NCBI RefSeq assembly: GCF_000428985.1
Contig: NZ_AUAZ01000009.1
Location: 1 to 64,000 of the forward strand
Direction: 5' to 3'
Source: Marinobacterium litorale DSM 23545
Lineage (GTDB): Bacteria > Pseudomonadota > Gammaproteobacteria > Pseudomonadales > Balneatricaceae
DNA length: 64,000 nucleotides
Shown here: piece by piece, positions 16,776 to 25,029 of the stretch
Layout: each line of letters begins with the position of its first letter
Numbering within the stretch: position 1 is the stretch's first letter
Made by a program: the position numbers and the translations under genes
Notes under the pieces: model-generated
Seen by the model: only the letters and a program-made list of their open reading frames with translations
What the model was told of the DNA's origin: nothing
The model's database searches: none

Positions 16776-17870
16776 TTACTGGCCGGTTTTAACGCGGGTC
16801 CAGGCGCGGTTCATATTGCGAATCTCGCGTTCACCCGGCGTTTTCAACACAAAAAGTTTCTCCCGTGTTTCAGCCGGCGGGTAGATGCCGGCATCGGCGC
16901 GGATCTCCGGATCAATCAGATCTTCAGCTGCGGCGTTCGCATTGGCGTAGGCCACGTAATCGGTCACCGGCGCAATCACCTGCGGATCAAGCAGATAGTT
17001 AATAAATTTGTGCGCGGCGTCCGGGTTTGGTGCATCGGTAGGAATCACCATCACGTCGGTCCAGACCACCGCGCCCTCGGAGGGAACCGCGTAGGCCACG
17101 TTCACACCGTTCCCGGCTTCGGCGGCGCGATCACGGGCCTGCAACACATCACCGGAGTAGCCGTGAGCTACACAGATATCACCATTAGCCAGGTCATTGA
17201 TGTACTGCGAACTGTGGAAGTAGCGAATATTAGGGCGTACCGCCGCGACAACTTCGGCGGCCTCATCGATCGCCTCACGGCTGAAATCGTCCACCGGCTT
17301 ACCCAGGTAGGCGCGCGCCGCAGTCAATACTTCGGTGGCATCATCCATCAGCGTGACACCACACTGCGCCAGCTTACCGGAGATCTCCGGGTCGAACACC
17401 AAACGCCAGGTATCCAAAGGCATGTCATCGCCCAGGATCGCCTTGACCTTGTCCACGTTGTAGCCGATTCCGGTTGTTCCCCACATGTAGGGAACTAAAT
17501 ACTGGTTGCCGGGGTCTATATCGGTCAGTGATTCCATGATCACCGAGTCCAGGTTGTCCCATCGATCCAGCTTCGACTTATCGAGCTTTTGATAGAGCCC
17601 GGCCTGTATATGCCGGTCTGCAAAGGGACGCGCGGTGGGGAACAGCAGATCATAGCCGCTTTGGCCGGCCAGCAGCTTGGCCTCCGCTACTTCGTTGGAG
17701 TCGTAGACATCATAGACCACATCGATACCGGTGGCGGCCTCGAAGTTAGCGACCGTGTCTTCCGCAATGTAATCGGACCAATTGTAGACATGGAGCTCTT
17801 CAGCCTGGGCGTGAATGCCCATGGAGAGAGCGAGAGCAAGACTGGTAACACTGGTGACTGCACGTTTCAT
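16776..17870 (-). CDS. potF: Polyamine-binding periplasmic protein PotF
   Basis: 364 residues, close to E. coli PotF (370). A Sec signal peptide of about 23 residues ends HAQA-EE. The mature protein opens ELHVYNWSDYIAEDTVANFE, the canonical PotD/PotF start, and has MWGTTGIGYNVDKV and VAHGYSGDVLQARD, which line the polyamine pocket in the family. It delivers putrescine and/or spermidine to PotGHI; which of the two is not decided by sequence. It is first in the operon. Confidence 0.94.
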   Translation of the reverse strand: MKRAVTSVTSLALALSMGIHAQAEELHVYNWSDYIAEDTVANFEAATGIDVVYDVYDSNEVAEAKLLAGQSGYDLLFPTARPFADRHIQAGLYQKLDKSKLDRWDNLDSVIMESLTDIDPGNQYLVPYMWGTTGIGYNVDKVKAILGDDMPLDTWRLVFDPEISGKLAQCGVTLMDDATEVLTAARAYLGKPVDDFSREAIDEAAEVVAAVRPNIRYFHSSQYINDLANGDICVAHGYSGDVLQARDRAAEAGNGVNVAYAVPSEGAVVWTDVMVIPTDAPNPDAAHKFINYLLDPQVIAPVTDYVAYANANAAAEDLIDPEIRADAGIYPPAETREKLFVLKTPGEREIRNMNRAWTRVKTGQ

Positions 17871-17961
17871 CGCACTGTTTCTCCTGCGGTGATCCCTGAA
17901 AACCCAACGCGACCCCTGTCGCGGCGGGGTGCCGACATAAAGGCGAATATGAACAATCTCA

Positions 17962-17985
17962 GCTGAAAACGAAAGTATTTTCAGC
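17962..17985. promoter_or_regulatory. Dyad upstream of potF, candidate operator
   Basis: GCTGAAAA, eight bases, TTTTCAGC: perfect 8-base arms, about 95 bases before the potF start. It is AT-rich and has the shape of a dimeric repressor site. No regulator gene lies next to it, so the binder is unknown. A smaller GC-rich hairpin (arms CGCGAC and GTCGCG, 17907-17922) lies in the leader between this site and the potF start. Confidence 0.45.
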
Positions 17986-18127
17986 GTTTAGCTTAAAAAC
18001 ATAGACCCAGGCGCATAGGTTGACCAATCCGACGACAGAGGGGGTTTAACCGGATCCGCACAGAAATGACATATAGCTGCAATCTGATCAGCGTTTAATC
18101 GCCTGTGGATGAAAGAGGATAATGACA

Positions 18128-18334
18128 ATGAATACAGAACATCATTTCACAAATGACCTGCAACAACTGCTCAAGCGCGGCTACTCCGCTGATGATCTGA
18201 GAACCGTATTGAGCGCACCGGCTGATCTGGTTGACCGGGCTGTACTGCAGTACCGGGAAGAGATCCAACAGCGCCAGCATGATCGCAAGCTTCACAGCCA
18301 GGCCACCTACGCCATGCGCCTGCAGCGCCGCTGA
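18128..18334 (+). CDS. Small unknown protein, 68 residues
   Basis: From ATG 18128, with AGAGGA eight bases upstream; the ATG at 18122 is too close to that site. The protein is hydrophilic and charged, mostly helical in prediction by eye, with segments NDLQQLLKRGYSADDLRTVL and REEIQQRQHDRKLH and a basic C-terminus. There is no signal peptide, membrane segment or known motif. It stands alone between divergent potF and the cytochrome gene. I do not recognise it, but the good ribosome binding site and coding-like composition make it likely real. Confidence 0.6.
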   Translation: MNTEHHFTNDLQQLLKRGYSADDLRTVLSAPADLVDRAVLQYREEIQQRQHDRKLHSQATYAMRLQRR

Positions 18335-18499
18335 ATTGTACTTTCCGGTTAATCACTAAAGTGCTTCGTTCAGGCAGTGTTCACCACTTAAGCTGTATTT
18401 ACTCATTTACAGGCCGCTCCTAAACTGTGGGCGCATGAGTTTTTACCTGGGTTTCGGGAACAAGCCCGACACCCAAAAGCACTGTCAAAGGAAATAACG

Positions 18500-18805
18500 A
18501 TGAAAAAAGCGCTTGTTCTTGCAGCCGCTGCTGCACTGCTGGCCCCCGCTGCCGCCATGGCGGAACGTACCGGCGAAGAAATCTACAACACCAAATGTTC
18601 CGTCTGCCACGCAGCTGGCGTAGCAGGCGCACCGGTTTTCGGTGACGCCGCTGCCTGGGCACCGCGTGCCGAAAAAGGCATTGACGCGCTGCTGGCCACG
18701 GCCAAATCCGGCATCAACGCCATGCCGCCGATGGGCACCTGTGTCGACTGCTCTGATGCTGAGCTGAAGGCCTCTATCCAGTACATGATCGACAACTCCA
18801 AGTAA
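18500..18805 (+). CDS. Cytochrome c5
   Basis: 101 residues. A signal peptide ends about AAAMA-ER (residue 21), so the protein is periplasmic. The haem c motif CSVCH (Cys33, Cys36, His37) is followed near the C-terminus by the axial Met in NAMPPMG and the Cys pair CVDC. That pair is a family marker of cytochrome c5, where it forms a disulfide. It is a monohaem electron carrier in respiratory chains. AAGGA precedes the ATG by eight bases, and a strong terminator follows. Confidence 0.95.
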   Translation: MKKALVLAAAAALLAPAAAMAERTGEEIYNTKCSVCHAAGVAGAPVFGDAAAWAPRAEKGIDALLATAKSGINAMPPMGTCVDCSDAELKASIQYMIDNSK

Positions 18806-18821
18806 GCGTTCGATACAATGT

Positions 18822-18859
18822 AAAAACGCCGCCCGGCTTGCGCCTGGCGGCGTTTTTTT
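18822..18859. terminator. Bidirectional rho-independent terminator
   Basis: The stem pairs AAAAACGCCGCC with GGCGGCGTTTTT around a 12-base loop and runs into seven Ts on the plus strand. On the minus strand it ends in five Us. It ends the cytochrome c5 transcript and can also catch transcripts leaving pomB. Confidence 0.9.
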
Positions 18860-18881
18860 GTGCTTGCTTTTGGAAAGCCGT

Positions 18882-18932
18882 TCCCGAGTTGCGCGTCGCT
18901 CCAGCCAGGCTACAACGTAACCCTAGCCCGGC
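18882..18932. repeat. Dispersed intergenic repeat, copy 1
   Basis: The stretch shares the blocks GTTGCGC, GGCTACA and TAGCCCGGC, in order and at similar spacing, with 34293-34347. It lies between the cytochrome terminator and pomB. It resembles the short palindromic intergenic repeats common in pseudomonads and relatives. Copy 1 is degenerate compared with copy 2 and forms a poorer hairpin. Confidence 0.45.
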
Positions 18933-18935
18933 GAG

Positions 18936-19862
18936 TTAGAAAATCTCGCCAGGATTCAGGCGCTGACCTTCCGTATCACCCTCAGGACGGGACTGAAGAC
19001 GTTCCAGCATTTCCTGGTCGTTACCTTTCTGGATCACGATCTCAACCCGCCGATTGCGAGAACGGTTTTCCGGGGAGTTATTGGGCACCAGCGGTTTACT
19101 GTCCGCATACCCAGCCACCTGAAAACGTGACTCATCGATCCGGGGGTCGGAGAACAGCTCATGGGCCACCGCCAACGCACGCGCTGAAGAGAGGTCCCAG
19201 TTGGATTCAAAACGGGCCCCGGAATAGGGGATATTATCGGAGTGCCCCTCGATCGCCACCCGGCCACTGACATCCAGCAGCACGTCACGAATCTTGGCAA
19301 TGACGGGAATATAGGCAAATTTCAGCTCGGCTGAACCTGAGTCGAAAGACCCCTGCTCCTTAACCCGGATAATCAGTTTGGTTCCTTCGGTTTCCACTTC
19401 CACGGCACCATCACCGATCTCCTGAGCCAACGCCTGGGCAAATTGAACCGCATCCTGCTGAGCCTGCTGCTCCTGTTGCTTAATCAGCTCCTGTAGCCCC
19501 TCAAGCTTATCCTTGATGGTGGCTTCACCCTCCTGAGAGCGAATATCCAGTGTGCTCATATCGTTATTGATGGTCATCTGCCGCACTTCATTCAGCGGCG
19601 TGGGCTCCGGCCGTCCAGGACTGAACTCCTGGGCGATGATGGAGGTCCCCTTGGGGATATCCTCAACCTTGATCTGGTTCTGAACGCCAAAGGCTTCACG
19701 CATGGAGCCCGCAAGCTGCTTGAACTTGAGCACGTCCATTTCGGAGAATGAGAGCAGCAGTACGAAAAAGCACATCAGCAGCGACATCAGGTCGGAGAAG
19801 GTCGCCATCCATGCCGGAGCCCCCGGCGGTGGACATTTACACTTTTTCTGCCCTTCGCTCAT
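18936..19862 (-). CDS. pomB: Sodium-driven flagellar motor protein PomB (MotB family)
   Basis: 308 residues. The N-terminus KCKCPPPGAPAWMATFSDLM contains the ion-binding Asp24 at the position found in Vibrio PomB, followed by one membrane helix. The periplasmic part has GVQNQIKVEDIPKGTSIIAQ (PomB-like) and a C-terminal OmpA-type peptidoglycan domain (EGHSDNIPYSGARFESNWDL; NRSRNRRVEIVI). With PomA it forms the stator that couples Na+ flow to torque. The sodium assignment is inferred from the PomB-type segments. It follows pomA by 12 bases. Confidence 0.93.
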   Translation of the reverse strand: MSEGQKKCKCPPPGAPAWMATFSDLMSLLMCFFVLLLSFSEMDVLKFKQLAGSMREAFGVQNQIKVEDIPKGTSIIAQEFSPGRPEPTPLNEVRQMTINNDMSTLDIRSQEGEATIKDKLEGLQELIKQQEQQAQQDAVQFAQALAQEIGDGAVEVETEGTKLIIRVKEQGSFDSGSAELKFAYIPVIAKIRDVLLDVSGRVAIEGHSDNIPYSGARFESNWDLSSARALAVAHELFSDPRIDESRFQVAGYADSKPLVPNNSPENRSRNRRVEIVIQKGNDQEMLERLQSRPEGDTEGQRLNPGEIF

Positions 19863-19874
19863 CGCGCTACCCCT

Positions 19875-20645
19875 TTAGCCCTCGCCTTCCGCGGCGGCCT
19901 GTTCGCGTTTCTTCTCCGGCAGGTAATTACGTAACATCTGCTCGATCACACGGGGGTTCTGACCGGCCTGAATCGCCAGTAATCCATCGATAATCAGCGC
20001 TTGATTCAGCGCCTCTTCATCCTTGCGGTTCTCCAGCTTGTCGGCGATCGGAAGCGCAACGATGGTCGCCAACATCGCACCATACAGTGTCGTCAGCAGC
20101 GCGACCGCCATCGCCGGACCGATCGATTTGGGGTCAGACATGTTGGAGAGCATCTGCACCAGACCTACCAGCGTCCCGATCATCCCCATGGCCGGGCCCA
20201 CATCCCCCAGCGCCTTGAATATCTTGGCGCCGAACTCATGGCGCTCCGTTGCCATGTCTGCTTCCTTGTGAAGAAGACCTTTGACCACTTCCGGGTCATG
20301 GCCATCCACAAGCAGCTGAATACCGCGCTGCATGAAGGGACTGGCAACCTCTTTCTCTTCCAGAGAGAGCAAGCCACCTTTACGGGCCGCATCGGCCAGC
20401 TCAACGGTTTCCGCAATGATCTCTTCGGGTGCCAGCGACTTGAACATAAACGCCTTGGCTGCCACTTTCCCCGCCGCCAGAAACTGACCCAGCGTGAACT
20501 TGATCAGAACCACGAAGAGTGAACCGCCAATAACGATCAAAATTGAAGGTACGTTAACAAAAATACCGACATCGCCACCCAATACCATGGCAGCGATTAC
20601 GATGCCCAGGGCACCGAGTAGGCCTACGAGAGTCGCCAGATCCAC
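19875..20645 (-). CDS. pomA: Sodium-driven flagellar motor protein PomA (MotA family)
   Basis: 256 residues with four membrane helices. Two lie at the N-terminus (LATLVGLLGALGIVIAAMVL and PSILIVIGGSLFVVLIKF). Two lie near residues 150-200 (GDVGPAMGMIGTLVGLVQML and AVALLTTLYGAMLATIVALP). The cytoplasmic loop carries the charged rotor-contact region. The start is GTG 20645 with AAGGAG eight bases upstream. The position beside xseB-ispA-dxs is the usual pomAB location in Vibrio and relatives. No other flagellar genes are in the window. Confidence 0.94.
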   Translation of the reverse strand: MDLATLVGLLGALGIVIAAMVLGGDVGIFVNVPSILIVIGGSLFVVLIKFTLGQFLAAGKVAAKAFMFKSLAPEEIIAETVELADAARKGGLLSLEEKEVASPFMQRGIQLLVDGHDPEVVKGLLHKEADMATERHEFGAKIFKALGDVGPAMGMIGTLVGLVQMLSNMSDPKSIGPAMAVALLTTLYGAMLATIVALPIADKLENRKDEEALNQALIIDGLLAIQAGQNPRVIEQMLRNYLPEKKREQAAAEGEG

Positions 20646-20780
20646 TGAATAGCTCCTTTACCCCTGACTGATGGACCAGGTTTATACAGCTGTATGAGGA
20701 TGATACCAGAAATCGTTTCCTGTACACGCACTGATCATGGGGAACTTTGGGATGACGCGCAGTTTATAGCACCTCACGAA

Positions 20781-20809
20781 TTGACCCGGGCCACACCAGT
20801 TGGTTAACT
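20781..20809 (+). promoter_or_regulatory. Candidate sigma-70 promoter for xseB-ispA-dxs
   Basis: TTGACC and TTAACT are separated by exactly 17 bases and end about 33 bases before the xseB start. The -35 matches five of six consensus bases; the -10 is weaker. Confidence 0.45.
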
Positions 20810-20842
20810 TGAGACCCCCTATCGATAGACACCGAACCGACC

Positions 20843-21085
20843 ATGCCGCGCACTCGTAAAACACCGGATTTTGAAAACTCACTGGCCCAGCTCGAAGCCG
20901 TTGTTGAACGCATGGAGCAGGGTGACCTGCCCATTGAAGACGCGCTGAAGGCGTTCGAAGAGGGGGTCAAGCTGACCCGCGAATGTCAGACTATATTGGA
21001 CCAGACCGAGCAAAAAGTGCAGGTGCTGATCGAACAGCAGGGCGAACTCAAGACCCGTCCCTTCGATGAGGCTGATGCGGAGTGA
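20843..21085 (+). CDS. xseB: Exodeoxyribonuclease VII small subunit
   Basis: 80 residues, the family's usual size. It contains the signature FENSLAQLEAVVERMEQGDL, then PIEDALKAFEEGVKLTRECQ, which form the helical hairpin that binds XseA. Exonuclease VII degrades single-stranded DNA. The last bases overlap the GTG start of ispA by four, so the two are coupled. Confidence 0.96.
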   Translation: MPRTRKTPDFENSLAQLEAVVERMEQGDLPIEDALKAFEEGVKLTRECQTILDQTEQKVQVLIEQQGELKTRPFDEADAE

Positions 21086-21981
21086 ACGACCCTGTATCCA
21101 TTCAGCTAAAGGCTTGGGCAACGCGCGTCGAACATAAGCTGGAACATTTTCTGGGCCAGAACAGCGGTCTTGAACCACGCCTGGCGGATGCCATGCGATA
21201 CGCGCTTTTCAACGGTGGCAAACGCATCCGTCCGGCACTGGTCTATATGAGCGGAGAGCTCTGCGGAGCGACACCTGAGCAAACCGACCGGGCGGCCGCT
21301 GCAATCGAAGCGATCCACTGCTATTCACTGGTTCATGACGACCTGCCGGCGATGGATGATGACGACCTGCGTCGCGGTAAGCCAACCTGCCATATCGCCT
21401 TTGATGAAGCCACGGCGATTCTCGCCGGGGATGCACTACAGTGTTTCGCGTTTGAACTGCTCAGCAATGAAGCGGATCTGAGCGATGCGGCGGGCGCGCG
21501 GCGCGCCCTGCGCATGATGCGGGTACTTGCCAACGCCAGCGGCATGCACGGTATGGTCGCAGGCCAGGCCTACGATCTGACGCACGTCGGTGACGCACTG
21601 ACACTGGCCCAACTGGAGCAGATGCACCGCCACAAAACCGGTCGTCTGATTGAAGCGGCCCTGTTGCTCGGTGCCGAGGCCGCCGATGCCGATACACAAA
21701 CGCTCGATAGACTGGCGCTGTATGGCCAGCTGATCGGCCTCGCCTTTCAGGTGCAGGATGACCTGCTTGATGTGGAGGGCGACACGGTTACACTGGGCAA
21801 ACCTCAGGGATCCGATCAGGCTCAGTCCAAACCCACCTATCCGGCTCTGCTAGGCTTGGAAGGTGCTCATGAAAAGCTTAATGAACTCCATCGCGAAGCG
21901 GTGGCTTGTCTCGCGCCCTTTGGCAGCGCGGCACAGCCTCTGATCGCGCTGGCCGATTATATCGTCACCCGCGACCACTGA
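21082..21981 (+). CDS. ispA: Farnesyl diphosphate synthase (geranyltranstransferase)
   Basis: 299 residues, the size of E. coli IspA. The first aspartate-rich motif is DDLPAMDDDD and the second is QVQDDLLDVEGD; both bind Mg-diphosphate. FNGGKRIRPALVY binds isopentenyl diphosphate. The enzyme builds C15 farnesyl diphosphate for quinones and undecaprenyl carriers. The start is GTG 21082, overlapping xseB. The stop shares one base with the dxs start (TGATG). Confidence 0.96.
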   Translation: MNDPVSIQLKAWATRVEHKLEHFLGQNSGLEPRLADAMRYALFNGGKRIRPALVYMSGELCGATPEQTDRAAAAIEAIHCYSLVHDDLPAMDDDDLRRGKPTCHIAFDEATAILAGDALQCFAFELLSNEADLSDAAGARRALRMMRVLANASGMHGMVAGQAYDLTHVGDALTLAQLEQMHRHKTGRLIEAALLLGAEAADADTQTLDRLALYGQLIGLAFQVQDDLLDVEGDTVTLGKPQGSDQAQSKPTYPALLGLEGAHEKLNELHREAVACLAPFGSAAQPLIALADYIVTRDH

Positions 21982-23789
21982 TGTTCACACAGATACCCAC
22001 TGAGCGGCCCTCCACGCCGCTACTTGACCGTATTACCTCGCCGCAGGCGTTACGCCAACTCTCTGCCCGGGAGCTGCCTGCGCTGGCCCGGGAGTTACGC
22101 GCGTTTCTGCTCTACAGCGTTGGGGTCACCGGCGGCCATTTTGGTGCCGGCCTCGGTGTGGTGGAGTTAACCATTGCACTCCACTACCTGATGGAGACGC
22201 CGGAGGACTCGCTGATCTGGGACGTAGGCCACCAAAGCTATCCGCACAAGATCCTGACCGAGCGTCGGGAAGCGATGTTGACTATGCGCCAGCCCGGCGG
22301 GCTGGCGCCTTTTCCGAAGCGGGCGGAAAGCCGATATGACTGTTTTGGTACCGGTCATTCCAGCACCTCGATCAGTGCCGCGTTGGGTATGGCGCTGGCG
22401 AACCAGCTGCGCGGCCTCAACAACAAATCGGTCGCCGTGATTGGCGATGGAGCCATGAGCGCCGGCATGGCGTTTGAAGCGCTGAGCCATGCCGCCCACA
22501 CCCGCGCTGATCTACTGGTTATCCTGAACGATAACGAGATGTCGATCTCACCCAATGAAGGCGGCCTGGCGACCTATCTGGCCCAGCAGCTGCGCCAGAA
22601 CTCCGCAGCGCCCAACCTGGATGGCGCGACAACGGGGGCCCTTTTCGGTGCTCTGACCTTTGAATATCAGGGCCCCGTGGATGGTCATGACTTCGACCGT
22701 CTGCTGCCCGCACTGCAGCACTCGCTGAGTACTCCGGGCCCGCAATTTCTGCATATCACCACGCAGAAGGGTAAAGGCTTCGTGCCGGCGGAAAGCGACC
22801 CGGTGGGCTATCACGCGATCACCAAGATTGAGCCGCTGGACGCCAAACCCAAAGCCAAACGTGCCAAGTTTTGCAATATCTTTGGCCGCTGGTTAACTCA
22901 AACCGCCGCTGACGATAAACGCCTGGTCGGCATAACCCCGGCCATGCGCGAAGGTTCGGATCTGATCCAGTTTTCCGAGCGGTTTCCGGAACGTTATTTC
23001 GATGTCGCCATCGCCGAGCAGCATGCCGCGACGCTGGCTGCAGGCTTTGCCTGTCGCGACATGAAACCGGTACTGGCCATCTACTCCACATTTCTACAGC
23101 GTGCATATGACCAGCTGGTGCATGACATCGCGATACAGGAGCTGGACATACTGCTTGCCGTAGACAGGGCAGGACTGGTCGGCGAAGACGGTGCGACCCA
23201 CGCGGGCCTTTTCGATATCGCCTTTATGCGCTGCCTGCCGGGGCTGGTGATTATGACCCCTTCCGATGAGCAGGAGCTCTATCAGCTACTCAAGACCGGC
23301 TATGAACACCCGGGACCGGCTGCAGTACGCTACCCCCGAGGCAGTGGTAGCTGTACAGATGTCGATGAGAGGCTGCCCGCTCTGCCACTGGGGCGCGGTG
23401 AGATTAAAAGGCAGGGGCAGCGGGCCGCCCTACTCAACTTCGGACCACTCCTTCCACAGGCTCAGCAAGTAGCCGAGACTCTCGACCTGACCCTGGTCGA
23501 TATGCGCTTTGTGAAACCGCTGGATAACGCGCTGATTGACCAGTTGGCCAGCGCTCATGAGCTCCTCGTAACCCTTGAAGACCACGCCACTGCCGGTGGT
23601 GCCGGGTCGGCGGTGCTTGAATACCTGAGTGGGAAAGCAGAGGAGACCCGGGTGCTGACGCTGGGGGTGCCTGATCGCTGGATCGATCACGCATCCCGGG
23701 AAGAGCAACTTAGTGAATGTGGGCTGGATGCACCGGGTATCGAACACGCGGTTCGGTCTGCCCTGAACCGGCATACTCAGACATCCTAG
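21981..23789 (+). CDS. dxs: 1-deoxy-D-xylulose-5-phosphate synthase
   Basis: 602 residues from ATG 21981; a longer reading from 21906 lies within ispA and is rejected. The thiamine diphosphate site is GDGAMSAGMAFEALSHA with the downstream NDNEMSIS. The transketolase-type catalytic region has DVAIAEQHAATLAAGFACRD and VDRAGLVGEDGATHAG. It is the first enzyme of the methylerythritol phosphate route and supplies precursors to IspA. It is slightly shorter than the E. coli enzyme (620) but complete. Confidence 0.97.
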   Translation: MFTQIPTERPSTPLLDRITSPQALRQLSARELPALARELRAFLLYSVGVTGGHFGAGLGVVELTIALHYLMETPEDSLIWDVGHQSYPHKILTERREAMLTMRQPGGLAPFPKRAESRYDCFGTGHSSTSISAALGMALANQLRGLNNKSVAVIGDGAMSAGMAFEALSHAAHTRADLLVILNDNEMSISPNEGGLATYLAQQLRQNSAAPNLDGATTGALFGALTFEYQGPVDGHDFDRLLPALQHSLSTPGPQFLHITTQKGKGFVPAESDPVGYHAITKIEPLDAKPKAKRAKFCNIFGRWLTQTAADDKRLVGITPAMREGSDLIQFSERFPERYFDVAIAEQHAATLAAGFACRDMKPVLAIYSTFLQRAYDQLVHDIAIQELDILLAVDRAGLVGEDGATHAGLFDIAFMRCLPGLVIMTPSDEQELYQLLKTGYEHPGPAAVRYPRGSGSCTDVDERLPALPLGRGEIKRQGQRAALLNFGPLLPQAQQVAETLDLTLVDMRFVKPLDNALIDQLASAHELLVTLEDHATAGGAGSAVLEYLSGKAEETRVLTLGVPDRWIDHASREEQLSECGLDAPGIEHAVRSALNRHTQTS

Positions 23790-23813
23790 TATGCCGTTGC
23801 GCGACAGACCCGG

Positions 23814-24434
23814 TTAGCGCTCTTCGTCAGAATCCTGGAAATGAACCTCGGTCATCATATGCCCGAGCTTACCCATTTTAGTCTGCAGGTAGTGCTCATT
23901 GTGGCTGTTTTTACCCACCTGTAGCGGTTCTCGACCGGCCACATTGAGCCCGTATTGCTCCAGTGCCTGCACCTTGCGCGGATTATTGGTCATCAGGCGC
24001 AGCGAACGTACTCCCAGATGATTGAGCATCGGCAGACACATGCTGTAATCACGCATATCGGCGGCAAACCCCAGCTTTTCGTTCGCTTCCACCGTATCCG
24101 CGCCGTGGTCCTGCAAATGATAGGCGCGAATCTTGTTCAATAAACCGATACCACGCCCCTCCTGGCGCAGGTAGAGCAGCACCCCGCGGCCCTCTTCGGC
24201 GATCCGCTTGAGCGCTTCCTGCAACTGAAATCCACAATCGCAACGCAGACTGAACAACGCATCGCCGGTCAGGCATTCGGAGTGAATACGCCCCAGCACC
24301 GGCTCTTCGGTATCTACATCACCGAACACCAAAGCCAGATGCTCCTTACCGGTGGTCCGATCCTCAAAACCCACCATGGTAAACACGCCCCAAGGCGTCG
24401 GCAGTTTGGAATCGGCAACGTACTGAACTGTCAC
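23814..24434 (-). CDS. ribA: GTP cyclohydrolase II
   Basis: 206 residues. The zinc ligands lie in [19 protein letters not shown] and the catalytic region in [18 protein letters not shown]. It opens GTP to start riboflavin synthesis. This free-standing enzyme matters because the GTP-cyclohydrolase-like half of the ribBX gene at 26969 has lost its zinc cysteines. The start is GTG 24434. It lies 115 bases after pgpA on the same strand, with a possible promoter of its own. Confidence 0.96.
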   Translation of the reverse strand: MTVQYVADSKLPTPWGVFTMVGFEDRTTGKEHLALVFGDVDTEEPVLGRIHSECLTGDALFSLRCDCGFQLQEALKRIAEEGRGVLLYLRQEGRGIGLLNKIRAYHLQDHGADTVEANEKLGFAADMRDYSMCLPMLNHLGVRSLRLMTNNPRKVQALEQYGLNVAGREPLQVGKNSHNEHYLQTKMGKLGHMMTEVHFQDSDEER

Positions 24435-24527
24435 TTATAGATACCTCTAACAAAGCGCCTCAACAAAAGCGCCGGCTCGTCGATGATGACAAGCTCCCTA
24501 AGATACGGGCCTGAAAAAACGGGCCTT

Positions 24528-24533
24528 AGTATA
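24528..24533 (-). promoter_or_regulatory. Possible -10 element for ribA
   Basis: On the minus strand TATACT lies about 95 bases before the ribA start, in the gap after pgpA. The region 17 bases upstream has no good -35. Just downstream are two direct copies of GGCCCG separated by a T-rich stretch, of unknown meaning. No FMN riboswitch pattern is visible. Confidence 0.3.
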
Positions 24534-24549
24534 ATCGATTCGTAGCGTC

Positions 24550-25029
24550 CTATCCGCCCCAAATACGATAAGCGCAATAGAGTAACACCCAGGCAAACCC
24601 ACCGGCGATCAGATCATCCAGCATGATTCCCAGGCCGCCATGCACTTTTTTGTCCGCCCAGCGTATCGGCCAGGGTTTGATAATGTCGAACAAGCGAAAG
24701 AGCACAAAGCCGGCGACGACCCAAACCGGCTCCGCCGGAATTGCAATCATTGTGACCCAGAAGCCGACAAACTCATCCCAGACAATGCCGCCATGGTCAT
24801 GTACGCCAATATCTGAGCTGGTCCGATCACACAGCCAACAGCCGATCACGAAAGCAATAGCGACCAGCACCAGATAGAGTGGCAGCGGGGCCATCATCAA
24901 CAGATACCACAATGGTATGGCGGCCAGTGTTCCCACGGTACCCGGCGCCCAGGGCGAAGCACCACTGCCAAGCCCGAATGCCAGAAAATGGATCGGATTG
25001 CGCCACACCGAGGCCGGTACCCGGTTCAT
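24550..25029 (-). CDS. pgpA: Phosphatidylglycerophosphatase A
   Basis: 159 residues with several membrane segments. The family motifs are FGLGSGASPWAPGTVGTLAA at the N-terminus, IVWDEFVGFWVTM in the middle and DDLIAGGFAWVLL at the C-terminus; the acidic residues bind metal. It removes the phosphate from phosphatidylglycerophosphate in the inner membrane. It overlaps thiL by four bases. The nusB-thiL-pgpA order is conserved in gammaproteobacteria. Confidence 0.95.
   Translation of the reverse strand: MNRVPASVWRNPIHFLAFGLGSGASPWAPGTVGTLAAIPLWYLLMMAPLPLYLVLVAIAFVIGCWLCDRTSSDIGVHDHGGIVWDEFVGFWVTMIAIPAEPVWVVAGFVLFRLFDIIKPWPIRWADKKVHGGLGIMLDDLIAGGFAWVLLYCAYRIWGG

Noticed and set aside
18860-19270. 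136-codon plus-strand frame after cytochrome c5
   Set aside because: Starts in the terminator/repeat region and runs antisense through pomB; no ribosome binding site or motif.
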